A stretch of DNA of 64,000 bases from the NCBI RefSeq assembly GCF_022559625.1, contig NZ_CP042288.1, positions 892,409 through 956,408 of the forward strand. The letters are read 5' to 3'. Below are positions 35,887 through 45,349 of the stretch, piece after piece. The DNA comes from Aquisalinus flavus. Its GTDB lineage: Bacteria > Pseudomonadota > Alphaproteobacteria > Caulobacterales > Parvularculaceae. Position 1 is the stretch's first letter; every line of letters begins with the position of its first letter. Under the pieces are notes generated by a model. That model had not been told where the DNA came from, ran no database searches, and saw nothing but the letters and a program-made list of their open reading frames with translations. Both the position numbers and the translations under genes were made by a program.

Positions 35887-38800
35887 CTAGAAGTCTTTGA
35901 CGATCGACAGGAAGAAGGACCGACCGAAGACGTCGTAACCACGGCCGAGCGGTACGTTGGCCAGTTCCGACGGGATCGAAGCAGCGTCAACCAGCGGCGG
36001 TTCGGTGTCGAAGATGTTCCGGACACCACCAGTGATGCTCCATGTGTCGAGCGAGTAGTTCACCGCTAGGTCGTGCAGGAAGTATTCGTCTGCTTCTTCC
36101 TTGTCGCGGAAACCGGCGCCAGCCGTTACAGCCTGACAGGTGCTCGGGTCGACACCGGTGATCCGGCCAGTTGCCGGGTCGTTGGTGATCGTGCCGCAGG
36201 TGCGGAAGTCATACTGGATCTGGGATTCCGTACGGATCGGATCCAGTGTGCTGTCCTCGACTTCGCCGATATAGTCCGTGGTCCAGATCACGGCGAAATC
36301 GCCATAGTCTACACGGGCACGGAAGTCACCACGCCATTTCGGGTTGCCGAACTCGCCCAGATAGTCTTGGAAGACATCGAGAATAACTTCCTCACGCTCC
36401 AGAGTGTTGTTCAGGCGAGCGCTGAGGCTGAGGTCAAGCGGCTTCTCGTTGACAACGAAGTCCATGTCGAAGTTGACCGAGTAGTCAACGCCGACAGCCG
36501 TTTCGGAACCGGAGTTCAGGAACGAGGCGTCGATGTCGGAAATGAAGTTCCGGCTTGGGTCACCCGTGTTCAGACGTTCGATCCGCGAACAGAACGCACT
36601 CGACAGGTTTTCAAACTCGACGAGACAGTCGTTGAGGATGAAGCCGACGGACGGCGAAACGATCGAGTTCTCGATTTCGTACGAATAGTACGTCGCCGAA
36701 CCACGAAGGTCGAAGCGGTCGAACCAGGGCTGCTCCATGGAAACGCCAAGAGTGTAACCCTCGGACGTTTCTGCGTTCAGGTCCTGGCCGTTGCCACCAC
36801 GGGTAAACGGAATGGAGGTAGCACCACCCTGGCCGAGTGTATCCGGGTCTGCACCCTGGGCGATACAGTTCGGACGGATGATTGCCTGATCCTCAGGTGA
36901 ATACCGGTTGAAGGTCGACGCAATACACGGGTCGCCAAAGGCACCGGCAAAGGCCGTCTGACCAGCGAGGAACTGCTGACGCAGATTCGGTGCTTTATAG
37001 GTCGTGCCGAAAGTACCACGCAGGCGCAGCCAGTCGTAAGGCAGGTAGTTAACGTTGGCGGCATAGGTCCACAGAGAGCCAAAGTTACGCTCCTCGGTCC
37101 AGCGAGCCGACAGGTTGAGGGTCAGTTCTTCAGCAAGCGGGCGGCCACGCAGCAGCGGCAGCTCGGTTTCCATGAAGAATTCCAGCAGGTCGGTCGTGCC
37201 GAAGGTGTTACCTTCGCGAGCGACAGACGGTGCCGCACCCGACGACGTCAGGTAGTCATTGTAAGACTCGATACGGTCTTCGCGATATTCGATACCGAAG
37301 ACGAAGGGAACAACACCGTCCGGCAGGCGGAAAATGTCACCGGAGAAGGCGACGTTGAGCAGCTGCTGGTCGATGACCGTGCGGTTGGTCGCGTTGCCGG
37401 CGGCATAATCCAGGAAGTCCTGGGGCAGGGCGCCATTGAGATAGATCTCCGGATCCGTCAGGTCGAGCGGAACGCAATCCTCCGGCGAGATGAAGCCGAA
37501 CAGGTCGCCATCGATGGTCGGCGAGCAGGAGTAGGAACCGTCGGCGTTCTGGGTCAGGTTCCGCGTGGCAGCAACGATACGCTCCTCGTTGACGGCGATC
37601 GAGGACAGGTTACCGTTCGAGCGGTCATAGGAGCCGTAGGCATCCCATACCCAGTTGTCGATATTCACGCCGAAATTGCCATCGGACACGAACTTGCCGG
37701 ACGGGATCAGGAACTCAAGGTCACCTTTGAGGCCGCCAACGAAGCGGGCCTGGGAAACCTCGACCTGAGCCGAGTTACCGGTCGCGTCGATGAAGGAGGT
37801 GAAGACCAGCTCACGCAGGCTGTCGGGAACGCCCGGCGTCGTACAAACCGGCGCCTGGGACAGGTCCGGGTGATTTGCGATATTTGGGCTGAGACAGCTC
37901 ACAGACGGGAAGATCTGCTGGGCACCCTGGTCGATTTCCGAGTTACGGCTGGAATACAGGAACTCGAAATAGGACGTGACGCTGTCGGTCAGTTCATATT
38001 CACCGCCGGAATAGGCAGAGAAGGTCTCGATGCCCTGGATCAGGTCGAAGTCATCGGAGAAGCGGTTCGCGTTATAATCATTCTCATACACGAACGGGGA
38101 GCCAATACCGATGACATTCGGGCCAGTCGGATCGGCGAGGTTGGTGACGCCGCCAAAGCTGCCCGGGCCGCCGAACTGGTTGTTGTTCGGGACGTAGAAG
38201 TAGCCGTCGCGTGCCTCGAAGTCGAAATAGTACAGGCCGAAACCGGTGCCGATACCATTACCCTGGAAGTCGCCATACAGGGCGTTCAGCGGGTCCAGAA
38301 CCATGGAGCCGAAAGACTGCTGTTGGCAGTAGCTGTTGGTCTCGCCGGTTTCCGGATTGATCTCGATGTCGCGTTCGCAAGGCGTGAAACCACGCTGGCC
38401 GCGCTTGACGACGTCGCGCTGGTAGTACTCGGCACCAAACAGGATGTTGCCGCGGTCGCTGGTCGTGCCGGCCGTAAAGGTCAGCTGCAGTTCTTCACCA
38501 CCGCCATGCTCCGGCTTGGACATGTTGGCGCGCATTTCGACGCCTTCGAAGTCCGTGCGGATGATCGCGTTGATAACGCCGGTAACAGCGTCCGAACCGT
38601 AAACGGAGGAGGCGCCGTCAAGCAGGACGTCATACTGGGAGATGATGCCGGAAGGCAGCAGGTTCAGGTCGGGACGGGTCGGCGCACCACCGACACCGGC
38701 CGGAGCCAGGCGACGGCCGTTCAGCAGAACGACGTTACGGTCGGCACCGAGGCCGCGCAGGTTGATGGTCGAAGAACCCGGACCGGAATCGGTGACGAGG

Positions 38801-39129
38801 CCGGTGAAGGTCGCGTCGAACTGAACGCCGGAAGCGATCGACGAAGACTGCAGAACATCAGCAGCGGTGAAGAGGCCTTCTTCGCGAGCTTCTTCAGCTT
38901 GCAGAACCCGCAGGGGTTTCGGGCTGTCATACTCGGAACGGCGCAGACGAGAACCGGTCACGACGATAAGGTCGCCACTCGCTGGTTCTGCCTGTTCTTC
39001 TTCAGTTTCTTCGATGGTCTCTACATCATCATCGTCTTGCGCATAAGCAGACGGGATCGTGGCAAACGCGGCAGCGCTAACCAGCAGCGAGGACCCGAGA
39101 AGTAGTTTTTTAAGGTCTAAAGCACCCAT
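35887..39129 (-). CDS. TonB-dependent outer-membrane receptor A
   Basis: 1080 residues. Signal peptide ending SAYAQ, an acidic Asp/Glu-rich stretch, a TonB-box-like DLIVVTGSRLRR, a plug domain (~65-190, with LRGLGADRNVVLLNGRRLAP) and a 22-strand barrel ending in the aromatic FFLSIVKDF. Such large VVTGSR-type receptors in alphaproteobacteria import siderophores, peptides, glycans or other large substrates; the ligand is unknown. The extreme acidity between signal and TonB box (QDDDDVETIEETEEEQAE) is striking. The next S9 peptidase gene suggests peptides. Confidence 0.92.
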   Translation of the reverse strand: MGALDLKKLLLGSSLLVSAAAFATIPSAYAQDDDDVETIEETEEEQAEPASGDLIVVTGSRLRRSEYDSPKPLRVLQAEEAREEGLFTAADVLQSSSIASGVQFDATFTGLVTDSGPGSSTINLRGLGADRNVVLLNGRRLAPAGVGGAPTRPDLNLLPSGIISQYDVLLDGASSVYGSDAVTGVINAIIRTDFEGVEMRANMSKPEHGGGEELQLTFTAGTTSDRGNILFGAEYYQRDVVKRGQRGFTPCERDIEINPETGETNSYCQQQSFGSMVLDPLNALYGDFQGNGIGTGFGLYYFDFEARDGYFYVPNNNQFGGPGSFGGVTNLADPTGPNVIGIGSPFVYENDYNANRFSDDFDLIQGIETFSAYSGGEYELTDSVTSYFEFLYSSRNSEIDQGAQQIFPSVSCLSPNIANHPDLSQAPVCTTPGVPDSLRELVFTSFIDATGNSAQVEVSQARFVGGLKGDLEFLIPSGKFVSDGNFGVNIDNWVWDAYGSYDRSNGNLSSIAVNEERIVAATRNLTQNADGSYSCSPTIDGDLFGFISPEDCVPLDLTDPEIYLNGALPQDFLDYAAGNATNRTVIDQQLLNVAFSGDIFRLPDGVVPFVFGIEYREDRIESYNDYLTSSGAAPSVAREGNTFGTTDLLEFFMETELPLLRGRPLAEELTLNLSARWTEERNFGSLWTYAANVNYLPYDWLRLRGTFGTTYKAPNLRQQFLAGQTAFAGAFGDPCIASTFNRYSPEDQAIIRPNCIAQGADPDTLGQGGATSIPFTRGGNGQDLNAETSEGYTLGVSMEQPWFDRFDLRGSATYYSYEIENSIVSPSVGFILNDCLVEFENLSSAFCSRIERLNTGDPSRNFISDIDASFLNSGSETAVGVDYSVNFDMDFVVNEKPLDLSLSARLNNTLEREEVILDVFQDYLGEFGNPKWRGDFRARVDYGDFAVIWTTDYIGEVEDSTLDPIRTESQIQYDFRTCGTITNDPATGRITGVDPSTCQAVTAGAGFRDKEEADEYFLHDLAVNYSLDTWSITGGVRNIFDTEPPLVDAASIPSELANVPLGRGYDVFGRSFFLSIVKDF

Positions 39130-39236
39130 ATTACCCTCTTACGGTTTGATTGAATCTTGGAAACCCATGGTCGTACCATTAATAGACGGTAATTGTGTCG
39201 TCAGGCATGTACAACAGTTTTGTGAAGCGTGATTGC

Positions 39237-39257
39237 GTAACACGAGTCAGGTGTTAC
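39237..39257. promoter_or_regulatory. operator-like dyad upstream of TonB receptor A
   Basis: Perfect inverted repeat GTAACAC-N7-GTGTTAC, 108 bases before the receptor start codon, itself lying inside a second perfect inverted repeat of ten-base arms. Dimeric repressors such as those controlling TonB receptors bind sites of this shape, but the regulator is not identified. Confidence 0.4.
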
Positions 39258-39480
39258 TGAGACGACACAAACAAATGCCGCAATGCAATAAAACGGCACA
39301 TTTCGCACCTGCAGCGCAATAATATGCCAAAATTTTTGTGTTTCAGAGAGGGCGCTCGCCCGGAATGTGGCCAGCATGCGCCACCGGGTTGGTCGTTCCG
39401 GGGAACTTTTGGCCTGCGGGCCAGGAATTTCCGGCTCAAACAGCCATTCGAAAAGCGATTTTTCTGCGTATTCGGCACAA

Positions 39481-39510
39481 AAAAAGGAGGGCCCGTGCCG
39501 GGCCCCCCTT
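39481..39510 (-). terminator. rho-independent terminator after the second TonB receptor
   Basis: Core stem GGGCCC (39489-39494) / GGGCCC (39500-39505) with a GTGCC loop, extended by AAGG/CCTT pairing after a mismatch. On the - strand it is followed by a run of T residues. It lies 23 bases after the stop at 39533. Confidence 0.8.
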
Positions 39511-39532
39511 CGTCACTGAAGCGTGGAGTCGC

Positions 39533-42500
39533 CTAGTTGGTGTTGATCTGGACGCCGAGATAGTAGAAGCGCCCGAGCGGATTGACCGGATAGTTGAGGC
39601 TGCCGCGGTCCGGTTCCTGGTCGAGGAGGTTGTTTACGCCGCCATAGACCGAGAACTGGTCGGACAGGTTGAACCTGGCCTGGACGTCATGGACCGAGCG
39701 GGCCGACCAATTATAGTACTCGGAATCCACGATATCGGGATTGTCCTCGATATTGCCCGGCTCGAAGCGCTGGGTTTCGTCAAACCAGCTATAGCCGTAG
39801 TTCAGCTGCACGACGTCGTCCGGGCTGGTCCACAGCAGATCGAAGGTGGCCTGATATTCCGGCGCGCCGGCATCGCCGACCTGCTGGTCCGTCGGCGCAT
39901 CCTCGAGTTCGACGAAGGTCAGGTCGTTCAGCTTGTTGCCGATCAGGCCGAAATCGAACTGGCCGATATTGCGCTCGGTCAGGCCGACTTCCTGCGGGTC
40001 GAGGCTGTACCGGACCGACAGGTCGTAACCGCTGGTCGTGTACGACGCGACGTTGACGGCGAATTGCTGGAACCCCGAGAGGCGCCCATCGCCGGCGGTA
40101 TCGCGCGTGACGAGCGGGCAGAACTGGTTCGGCCGGGGCAGGTCATAGCACTTGTCGACGATCGTCTGGGCGTCGAAGAACTGGATCGCGTCCTCCAGCT
40201 CGATATCATAGTAGTCGAGCGAGATGGTCAGGTTCTCGATGAAGCTCGGCTGCAGCACGAACCCGTAGGTATCGGTCATCGCCGTCTCGACATCGAGATC
40301 GGGGTTGCCACCGACGCGGCCCTCGATCGCAGAGGAAACGTTCGGGTTAAAGCCCGTCGCTTCCGGGTCGAAGCCGAGATCTGCCGTACAGTTCTGCAGG
40401 CGCAGAGCCTCGACTTCCGGATCCTCCGGCTCATCCAGATTGACGACCGTGCAGGGATCGGCAAGCAGCGAGAATGTCTGCGATTGCGGCAGGAACAACT
40501 CGTTGATGTTCGGGGCGCGAACGGCCTGCGCCGTGGTGCCGCGGAAGCGGATGAAATCATTCACCTGCCAGATACCGCCGACCTTCCAGGTCTCGGAACG
40601 GCCGGTCGTCGAATAATCCGAGCCGCGATAGGCCGCGTCGAGGCGCAGCTCCTGGATGAAGCGCACATCCCGGACCAGCGGTATGTCGACCTCGGCGAAA
40701 TATTCGAAGACATCGAATTCGCCGACGGTGTCGGTGCCCTGGCCGGACCAGGTGATGTCATAGCCGAGCGCGGCAGACTCCTCCTCGATCGGCGCGGCGT
40801 TGTTCGCGGCGCTTTCCTCACGGTATTCGACGCCGAATACCACGCCGACAGGACCGGCGGGCAGTTCGAACCAGCGGGAAGAATCGCCCGTGACGAACGC
40901 GTTCCAGACCTGCTGTTCGATGGTCGCATCGCTGACCGTCGTGGTGTTGATCCACGCGGCGGCCTCCGCCGAGATGTCCGCGCCGAAGATATCGGCCGGA
41001 ACACAGCCCGAGTTCGCACCCGGCGTGAACGTCGTGCCCCACAGGGAATCGTCATCCAGGTTGCCGGAAGGGATCGCCGTCGGGTCGAGGTCGGAGCGGC
41101 AGACGATTTCGCCCGTCGACGGATCGCGCACGGCATCGATCGCTGCGGCGAAGCGGTCGGCCTGACGGTCGTTGAAATACTCGCTCGTCTCCTTGGTCTG
41201 ACCGTAGGTGTAGGACGCTTCGTAGAACCAATTGTCCCAGAACGCCCCGTCGAGACCGATCACGCTGCGCCACGTCTCGCGCTCGATGTCGCGGCCGGTA
41301 TTGCCGAGATCGAAATTGTCGCGCGCGACGTATACGGTGTCGGCACCGAAAGGTCCGCCGGTCGGCATCGCGTCAGCGAGGATCGGATCGGGGATGAACG
41401 GGTTGTCGAACGGGACTTCGAGGAAGTAGTCGAAAGTCGGCTGGGCGATGAATTGCGTCGTCGTGTTCACATATTTCAGATCGCCGAAAAGGTTCATCGA
41501 CGGCGTTAGCTCATAGTCGAAGGAGCCATAGGCCGTGTAGCGGTCCAGCTCGGGCAGCAACTGGTCGACAAAGCCGTCGAGCAGGGAACCGTCGCCGCCG
41601 ACGGCGAGGAAGCCGCCTGCCGAGACACCGTCCTGCCACGGATCGCCGTTGCCGGTGAAGTCGTTGCCGGCAAGCGAGTCGCCGAAGTCCGGGTCCGTGT
41701 ACACGCCGCCCACGGGCGAGGTGTCGATATAGGTGACGCCCGTCGCGAAAATGTTGTCAAGAATGTCCGGATCGTTCGCGCCGCCAAAGGTGCTGGGCTC
41801 ATCCGGGTTGCTGATGAGGATCTCGCGACGGCCGAACTGGGAATAGCGGCGATCACTCTGATCGACCGAATTCGTCTGCGACATTTCGAGGGCGCCGGTG
41901 ATGTTCAGACGGCCATCCATGAAATTCTTGCCGCCGACCATGCTGATGAAAGTATTGTCGCCACCGCCCTGCTGGGACGTCCCGGTCTGGGCGCGGGCGC
42001 TGAAGCCCTCATAGTTGTCCTTCAGAATGAAGTTGACGACACCGGTCACGCCATCTGCACCGTATACGGCGGATGCGCCCCCCGTGAGCACCTCGATGCG
42101 CTCGATCAGGCCGACAGGGATCGTGTTGATATCGACTGCAGCCGTACCCGGCTCGGAGCCGACATGACGGCGTCCGTCGACCAGCACGAGCGTGCGGTTG
42201 GTGCCGAGGTTGCGCAGGTCGAGAAGGTTCAGGCCGACGCCGGCCTGATCGGCGGTGTTGGCATAGTCCTCACTGTCGATGGAGCTTACCAGGGCCGGCA
42301 CTTCCTGCACGAAGTCGGTCATGTTGGTTGCGCCGGAGCGCTCGATCGTGCCTTCATCAATGGACGTGACGGGATTGGAGAAGTCATAGTCCGGACGGCG
42401 GATGCGCGAACCGGTGACGACGATGACATCGCTCTGCGCGTCTTCTGCCTGCTGGCTGGAATCCTCATCGTCCTGTGCGGCCGCTGGCGCGAGCATCATG

Positions 42501-42562
42501 GCAGACAGCCCTGCCAGAATGCTGGTTGCCAGGAGCGATTTCTTGGTATCGGAAAAGTTCAT
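39533..42562 (-). CDS. TonB-dependent outer-membrane receptor B
   Basis: 1009 residues. Signal peptide ending PAAAQ, acidic stretch, TonB-box-like DVIVVTGSRIRRPD, plug domain (LRNLGTNRTLVLVDGRRHVG, GASAVYGADGVTGVVNFILKDNYEG) and a barrel ending in YYLGVQINTN. It is a paralogue of receptor A with the same plan, but diverged. The ATG at 42562 has GAGGG five bases upstream and is preferred to a TTG four codons earlier. The ligand is unknown. Its own terminator and an independent 264-base upstream region imply separate transcription from receptor A. Confidence 0.92.
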   Translation of the reverse strand: MNFSDTKKSLLATSILAGLSAMMLAPAAAQDDEDSSQQAEDAQSDVIVVTGSRIRRPDYDFSNPVTSIDEGTIERSGATNMTDFVQEVPALVSSIDSEDYANTADQAGVGLNLLDLRNLGTNRTLVLVDGRRHVGSEPGTAAVDINTIPVGLIERIEVLTGGASAVYGADGVTGVVNFILKDNYEGFSARAQTGTSQQGGGDNTFISMVGGKNFMDGRLNITGALEMSQTNSVDQSDRRYSQFGRREILISNPDEPSTFGGANDPDILDNIFATGVTYIDTSPVGGVYTDPDFGDSLAGNDFTGNGDPWQDGVSAGGFLAVGGDGSLLDGFVDQLLPELDRYTAYGSFDYELTPSMNLFGDLKYVNTTTQFIAQPTFDYFLEVPFDNPFIPDPILADAMPTGGPFGADTVYVARDNFDLGNTGRDIERETWRSVIGLDGAFWDNWFYEASYTYGQTKETSEYFNDRQADRFAAAIDAVRDPSTGEIVCRSDLDPTAIPSGNLDDDSLWGTTFTPGANSGCVPADIFGADISAEAAAWINTTTVSDATIEQQVWNAFVTGDSSRWFELPAGPVGVVFGVEYREESAANNAAPIEEESAALGYDITWSGQGTDTVGEFDVFEYFAEVDIPLVRDVRFIQELRLDAAYRGSDYSTTGRSETWKVGGIWQVNDFIRFRGTTAQAVRAPNINELFLPQSQTFSLLADPCTVVNLDEPEDPEVEALRLQNCTADLGFDPEATGFNPNVSSAIEGRVGGNPDLDVETAMTDTYGFVLQPSFIENLTISLDYYDIELEDAIQFFDAQTIVDKCYDLPRPNQFCPLVTRDTAGDGRLSGFQQFAVNVASYTTSGYDLSVRYSLDPQEVGLTERNIGQFDFGLIGNKLNDLTFVELEDAPTDQQVGDAGAPEYQATFDLLWTSPDDVVQLNYGYSWFDETQRFEPGNIEDNPDIVDSEYYNWSARSVHDVQARFNLSDQFSVYGGVNNLLDQEPDRGSLNYPVNPLGRFYYLGVQINTN

Positions 42563-42669
42563 GCTAACCCTCAAGTTGAAGAATCGGAAAAGCCGGAGAC
42601 CGCATGAAAATCAGCATACGGAGCATCCGGTGGCGGGTCGACCGGTCGGCCGGTGTTACCCCCTAGGTT

Positions 42670-42694
42670 TCATGACAATTATGTGATCATGACA
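42670..42694. promoter_or_regulatory. direct TCATGACA repeats upstream of TonB receptor B
   Basis: Two copies of TCATGACA (42670-42677 and 42687-42694), 17 bases apart, in an A+T-richer part of the upstream region, with a GTGTTAC heptamer (42653-42659) nearby that matches one half of the dyad before receptor A. A regulatory role is inferred only from the spacing. Confidence 0.3.
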
Positions 42695-42826
42695 GTTCCA
42701 TACTGTCGTCAAAAGAGCGATAAATGGTACTGATGCCGCGACGAACGCACGAATGGCGCGACCAATAGTCCTTACGCGTCAATTCAGGTGGGAAAATTGG
42801 CAAATGATGCCAGGGCGTCGAAGCGG

Positions 42827-43612
42827 TCAGCTCGCCGACTTGCGCGCTTCCTCGATGGATTGAGAAAGAGTTTCCGGCTGCCAGCCGCTGATCATGCGCG
42901 AATAGCTGCCATCTGCCGATGCGATGACGAAGGCCGGCGTTCCGGTCACGCCCAGATCGATGGCGATGTCGCGGGTGCGGGCAAGGACGGCGTCGTACCC
43001 GGAAGCGTCGATGGTGTTTGTCATGGCCTCGACATCGATCCCGATGTCGGCGGCAATACTGGCGATGCGCTCCGGCGTCAGGATGCCGGAGGCGTCCATC
43101 ATGGCGAAGTGCAGCTCGCTATATTTGTCCTGGTCGCGCGCGGCGAGGGCGGCCATGGCGGCGTAATCGGATTCTTCGCGCAGGATCGGCAGCTCGCGGA
43201 AGACCACGCGCACATCGTCTTCCTCGGCCAGCAGGTCATAGACATATTCCGTCGCCTGCTTGCAGAAGCCGCAATGATAGTCGAACAGTTCGATGACATA
43301 GACCTTTGCCTCGCTGGCAGGGGCGCCGTCGGCGAAACCGTCAACGCCGCTGATCAGCGTGTCGAGATGGACATCGAGCCCTGCCATCGCCTCCGCTTCG
43401 GCTCTCAGTGCCTCAAGCTCGCTGTACCGGTCGAGGGCGTCGATGACGACTTGCGGGTTCTCGACGAGATACTCCCTGATGATCTGCTCGATCACTTCAC
43501 GGTCCTCGACCGCGATTTTCTGCTGTGCGGTGCCGGACGACATCAGCGAGTAGCCGAGGGCACCGGCAGCGGCGATGGCGGCAGCGGAGAGGAGGGCGGT
43601 CTTGAAGGTCAT
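42827..43612 (-). CDS. DsbA-family thiol-disulfide protein (Com1/ScsC-like)
   Basis: 261 residues: a signal or anchor segment (~4-24), a helical N-terminal extension with REYLVENPQVVIDAL (seen in ScsC/alpha-DsbA-type proteins where it can drive oligomerisation), and a thioredoxin fold with helical insertion. The active site is CGFC (in YHCGFC) and the cis-proline loop is GVTGTPAF. It probably oxidises or isomerises disulfides in periplasmic proteins. The gene follows the M48 peptidase gene on the same strand with 139 bases between, so co-transcription is possible. Confidence 0.88.
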   Translation of the reverse strand: MTFKTALLSAAAIAAAGALGYSLMSSGTAQQKIAVEDREVIEQIIREYLVENPQVVIDALDRYSELEALRAEAEAMAGLDVHLDTLISGVDGFADGAPASEAKVYVIELFDYHCGFCKQATEYVYDLLAEEDDVRVVFRELPILREESDYAAMAALAARDQDKYSELHFAMMDASGILTPERIASIAADIGIDVEAMTNTIDASGYDAVLARTRDIAIDLGVTGTPAFVIASADGSYSRMISGWQPETLSQSIEEARKSAS

Positions 43613-43751
43613 CGATACTCTCTGGAAAGTTGGCTTGGCGCTGCGCCAATGTGCACCGGCTTGTCGGGCAAAGGAAAGCCCCGTTTGCGGCTTTCACGCA
43701 GAAGTCAGCGCACAAGTCAGCACGAAAGACGTTGGCAGAAGCAGCAGGCGG

Positions 43752-45182
43752 CTAACGGCGATAGGCGGGCAGGGAGGTGTCGCCGGAAACGCTGAAGCGG
43801 CCCGGCCGGTTGCCTTGCGGATTGTTGCGCTGATAGCGCAGGGCATCATCGCGGGTCGCATTGACGATGTCGCTCGCCTGGCGCCATTCCACGGTCTGTT
43901 CGGGCAACTTGTCCAGGGCGCGCGTGGCGAAGCGGTGGGCGAGGTGCGGCGCGCCGACATGGAAATAGGCTTCGGCCGTGGCAAGGGATGCCATCGTGTC
44001 GTCGCCCTGGCTGCTATAGGCGCGGGCAAGCTCGGTCCAGCCGAAATAATTGTCCTTCTCCATATTAAGTGCCAGCTTCAGGATGTCGATTGCCTGGGCA
44101 CTGAGCTCGGTATTTTCTGTCGCGACCAGCGCGCGCGCGTGGTTGATTTTCAGCAGCGCGTATTGCGGGGCGAGCTCGGTCGATACCCGGTGTGGCTCGA
44201 TCGATTCCGTGATCTTGCCATGTTCGAACAGCATCTGGCCTTTCAGTTCGTAGAAGAAGGGGTTCTCCGGCTCTTCTTCCAGCAGGCGGTCGATCTCGGT
44301 CAGTGCCTTGTCGAGCTGCGCATCGCGATAATAGGCGACCGCGCGGGCGTAGCGGGCGGGTTTAGTCTGGTCGGCAAGAGGGTATTGGCGCATGGTCGCC
44401 TGCGGGTCGAGCATGAAGCCGTTGATCTTGGCCTGGATCATGCGCAGGCGCTGGATTTCTTCCTCTGTATCCTTGACCTCGTAATAGGGCGACTCTTTCA
44501 CCTTCCGCTCAAGGATGCTCATCCGGTCATTGGCCATGGGGTGGGTCGAGTAATACTGGCCGCGCTCGTAATAGGAGGAGATAAGCTGCTGGTTGCGCAG
44601 CTTGCGAAAAAAGTCGATCAGCCCCTGGCCGGATTTGCCGGTCGCCTCGAGATAGGCGAGCCCGGCCTGGTCGGCGCTCGATTCCTGGCCGCGTGAATAG
44701 CGCAGGAAGTTGGACGTGCCGACCTGCTGGCCGAGGCCGATCAGCCCCATGCCGGCATCAGGGGCTCCGGCAAGGATCGCCACCGTGCCGAGCACGAGCG
44801 ACATCATCATCGGGCGTGTCGCGCTCTCCATGGCTTCCTGGGTACGCTGGCTGTGGCCGCCGGCGATGTGACCGGCCTCGTGGGCGATGACGCCCTCGAT
44901 CTGGTTCGGCACATCGGCCTCGGTGATCAGGCCGGTGAACACGAACATGTGCAGATTGCCAGCGGCGGCATTGAGGTCCGGGCTGCCAATGATGTGGATC
45001 TGGATCTGTTCTGCGGGCAGGCCGGCAGCCTCGAAGATTGGCATGGAATAGTCAGAGAGAAACTGCTCGATCTCGGCATCGCGCAGGAATGACTGGGCAC
45101 TGGCCGATGCCATCAGCATAAGCTGCGCCGTCGCGGCGGCAGCGGTGATCTTCAGCACTTTCAACACTCTGGTGGATATCAT
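43752..45182 (-). CDS. periplasmic M48 metalloprotease with TPR region (BepA-like)
   Basis: 476 residues: a signal peptide ending ASAQS, an M48 catalytic domain with the zinc motif HEAGH (in VIAHEAGHIAGGH, near residue 105) and a downstream ESSADQAGLAYLEATG segment providing the third ligand, then a C-terminal half rich in helix pairs of TPR type. The plan is that of BepA/YfgC, which monitors outer-membrane protein assembly. ATG 45182 gives the signal peptide; the 65-codon extension upstream does not look coding. Confidence 0.9.
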   Translation of the reverse strand: MISTRVLKVLKITAAAATAQLMLMASASAQSFLRDAEIEQFLSDYSMPIFEAAGLPAEQIQIHIIGSPDLNAAAGNLHMFVFTGLITEADVPNQIEGVIAHEAGHIAGGHSQRTQEAMESATRPMMMSLVLGTVAILAGAPDAGMGLIGLGQQVGTSNFLRYSRGQESSADQAGLAYLEATGKSGQGLIDFFRKLRNQQLISSYYERGQYYSTHPMANDRMSILERKVKESPYYEVKDTEEEIQRLRMIQAKINGFMLDPQATMRQYPLADQTKPARYARAVAYYRDAQLDKALTEIDRLLEEEPENPFFYELKGQMLFEHGKITESIEPHRVSTELAPQYALLKINHARALVATENTELSAQAIDILKLALNMEKDNYFGWTELARAYSSQGDDTMASLATAEAYFHVGAPHLAHRFATRALDKLPEQTVEWRQASDIVNATRDDALRYQRNNPQGNRPGRFSVSGDTSLPAYRR

Positions 45183-45280
45183 GATGCGGCCCTTGCCCTT
45201 GCTACTGCAGGCCAGTTTAAGCCCGATTGTGTCAAAAATCGAACATTTGCCCCGAAACGTCAGGTTAAACTGCTGCAATG

Positions 45281-45308
45281 AAAAGGCCTCCCCGAGGGAA
45301 GGCCTTTT
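45281..45308 (-). terminator. rho-independent terminator of rne
   Basis: Stem AAAAGGCC (45281-45288) / GGCCTTTT (45301-45308) with inner TCCC/GGGA pairing. On the - strand it follows the RNase E stop (45350) and ends in TTTT. Confidence 0.82.
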
Positions 45309-45349
45309 GTGGGGGTGGTCCCAGGAGCCTGAAATGCGGCAGTCCGGGG

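Larger units (their letters stand above)
39130..39532. other. 403-base non-coding gap between the two TonB receptor genes
   Basis: No credible gene. It holds the terminator of receptor B (39481-39510) and the upstream region of receptor A. In the latter is an operator-like dyad GTAACAC (39237-39243), seven bases, GTGTTAC (39251-39257). This is nested within wider arms TTGTGTCGTC (39193-39202) / GACGACACAA (39261-39270). A short reading frame on the - strand at 39254-39478 looks spurious. Confidence 0.6.

Noticed and set aside
39254-39478. A 74-codon frame on the - strand between the TonB receptor genes
   Set aside because: No ribosome-binding site or family likeness; its composition looks like translated non-coding sequence.
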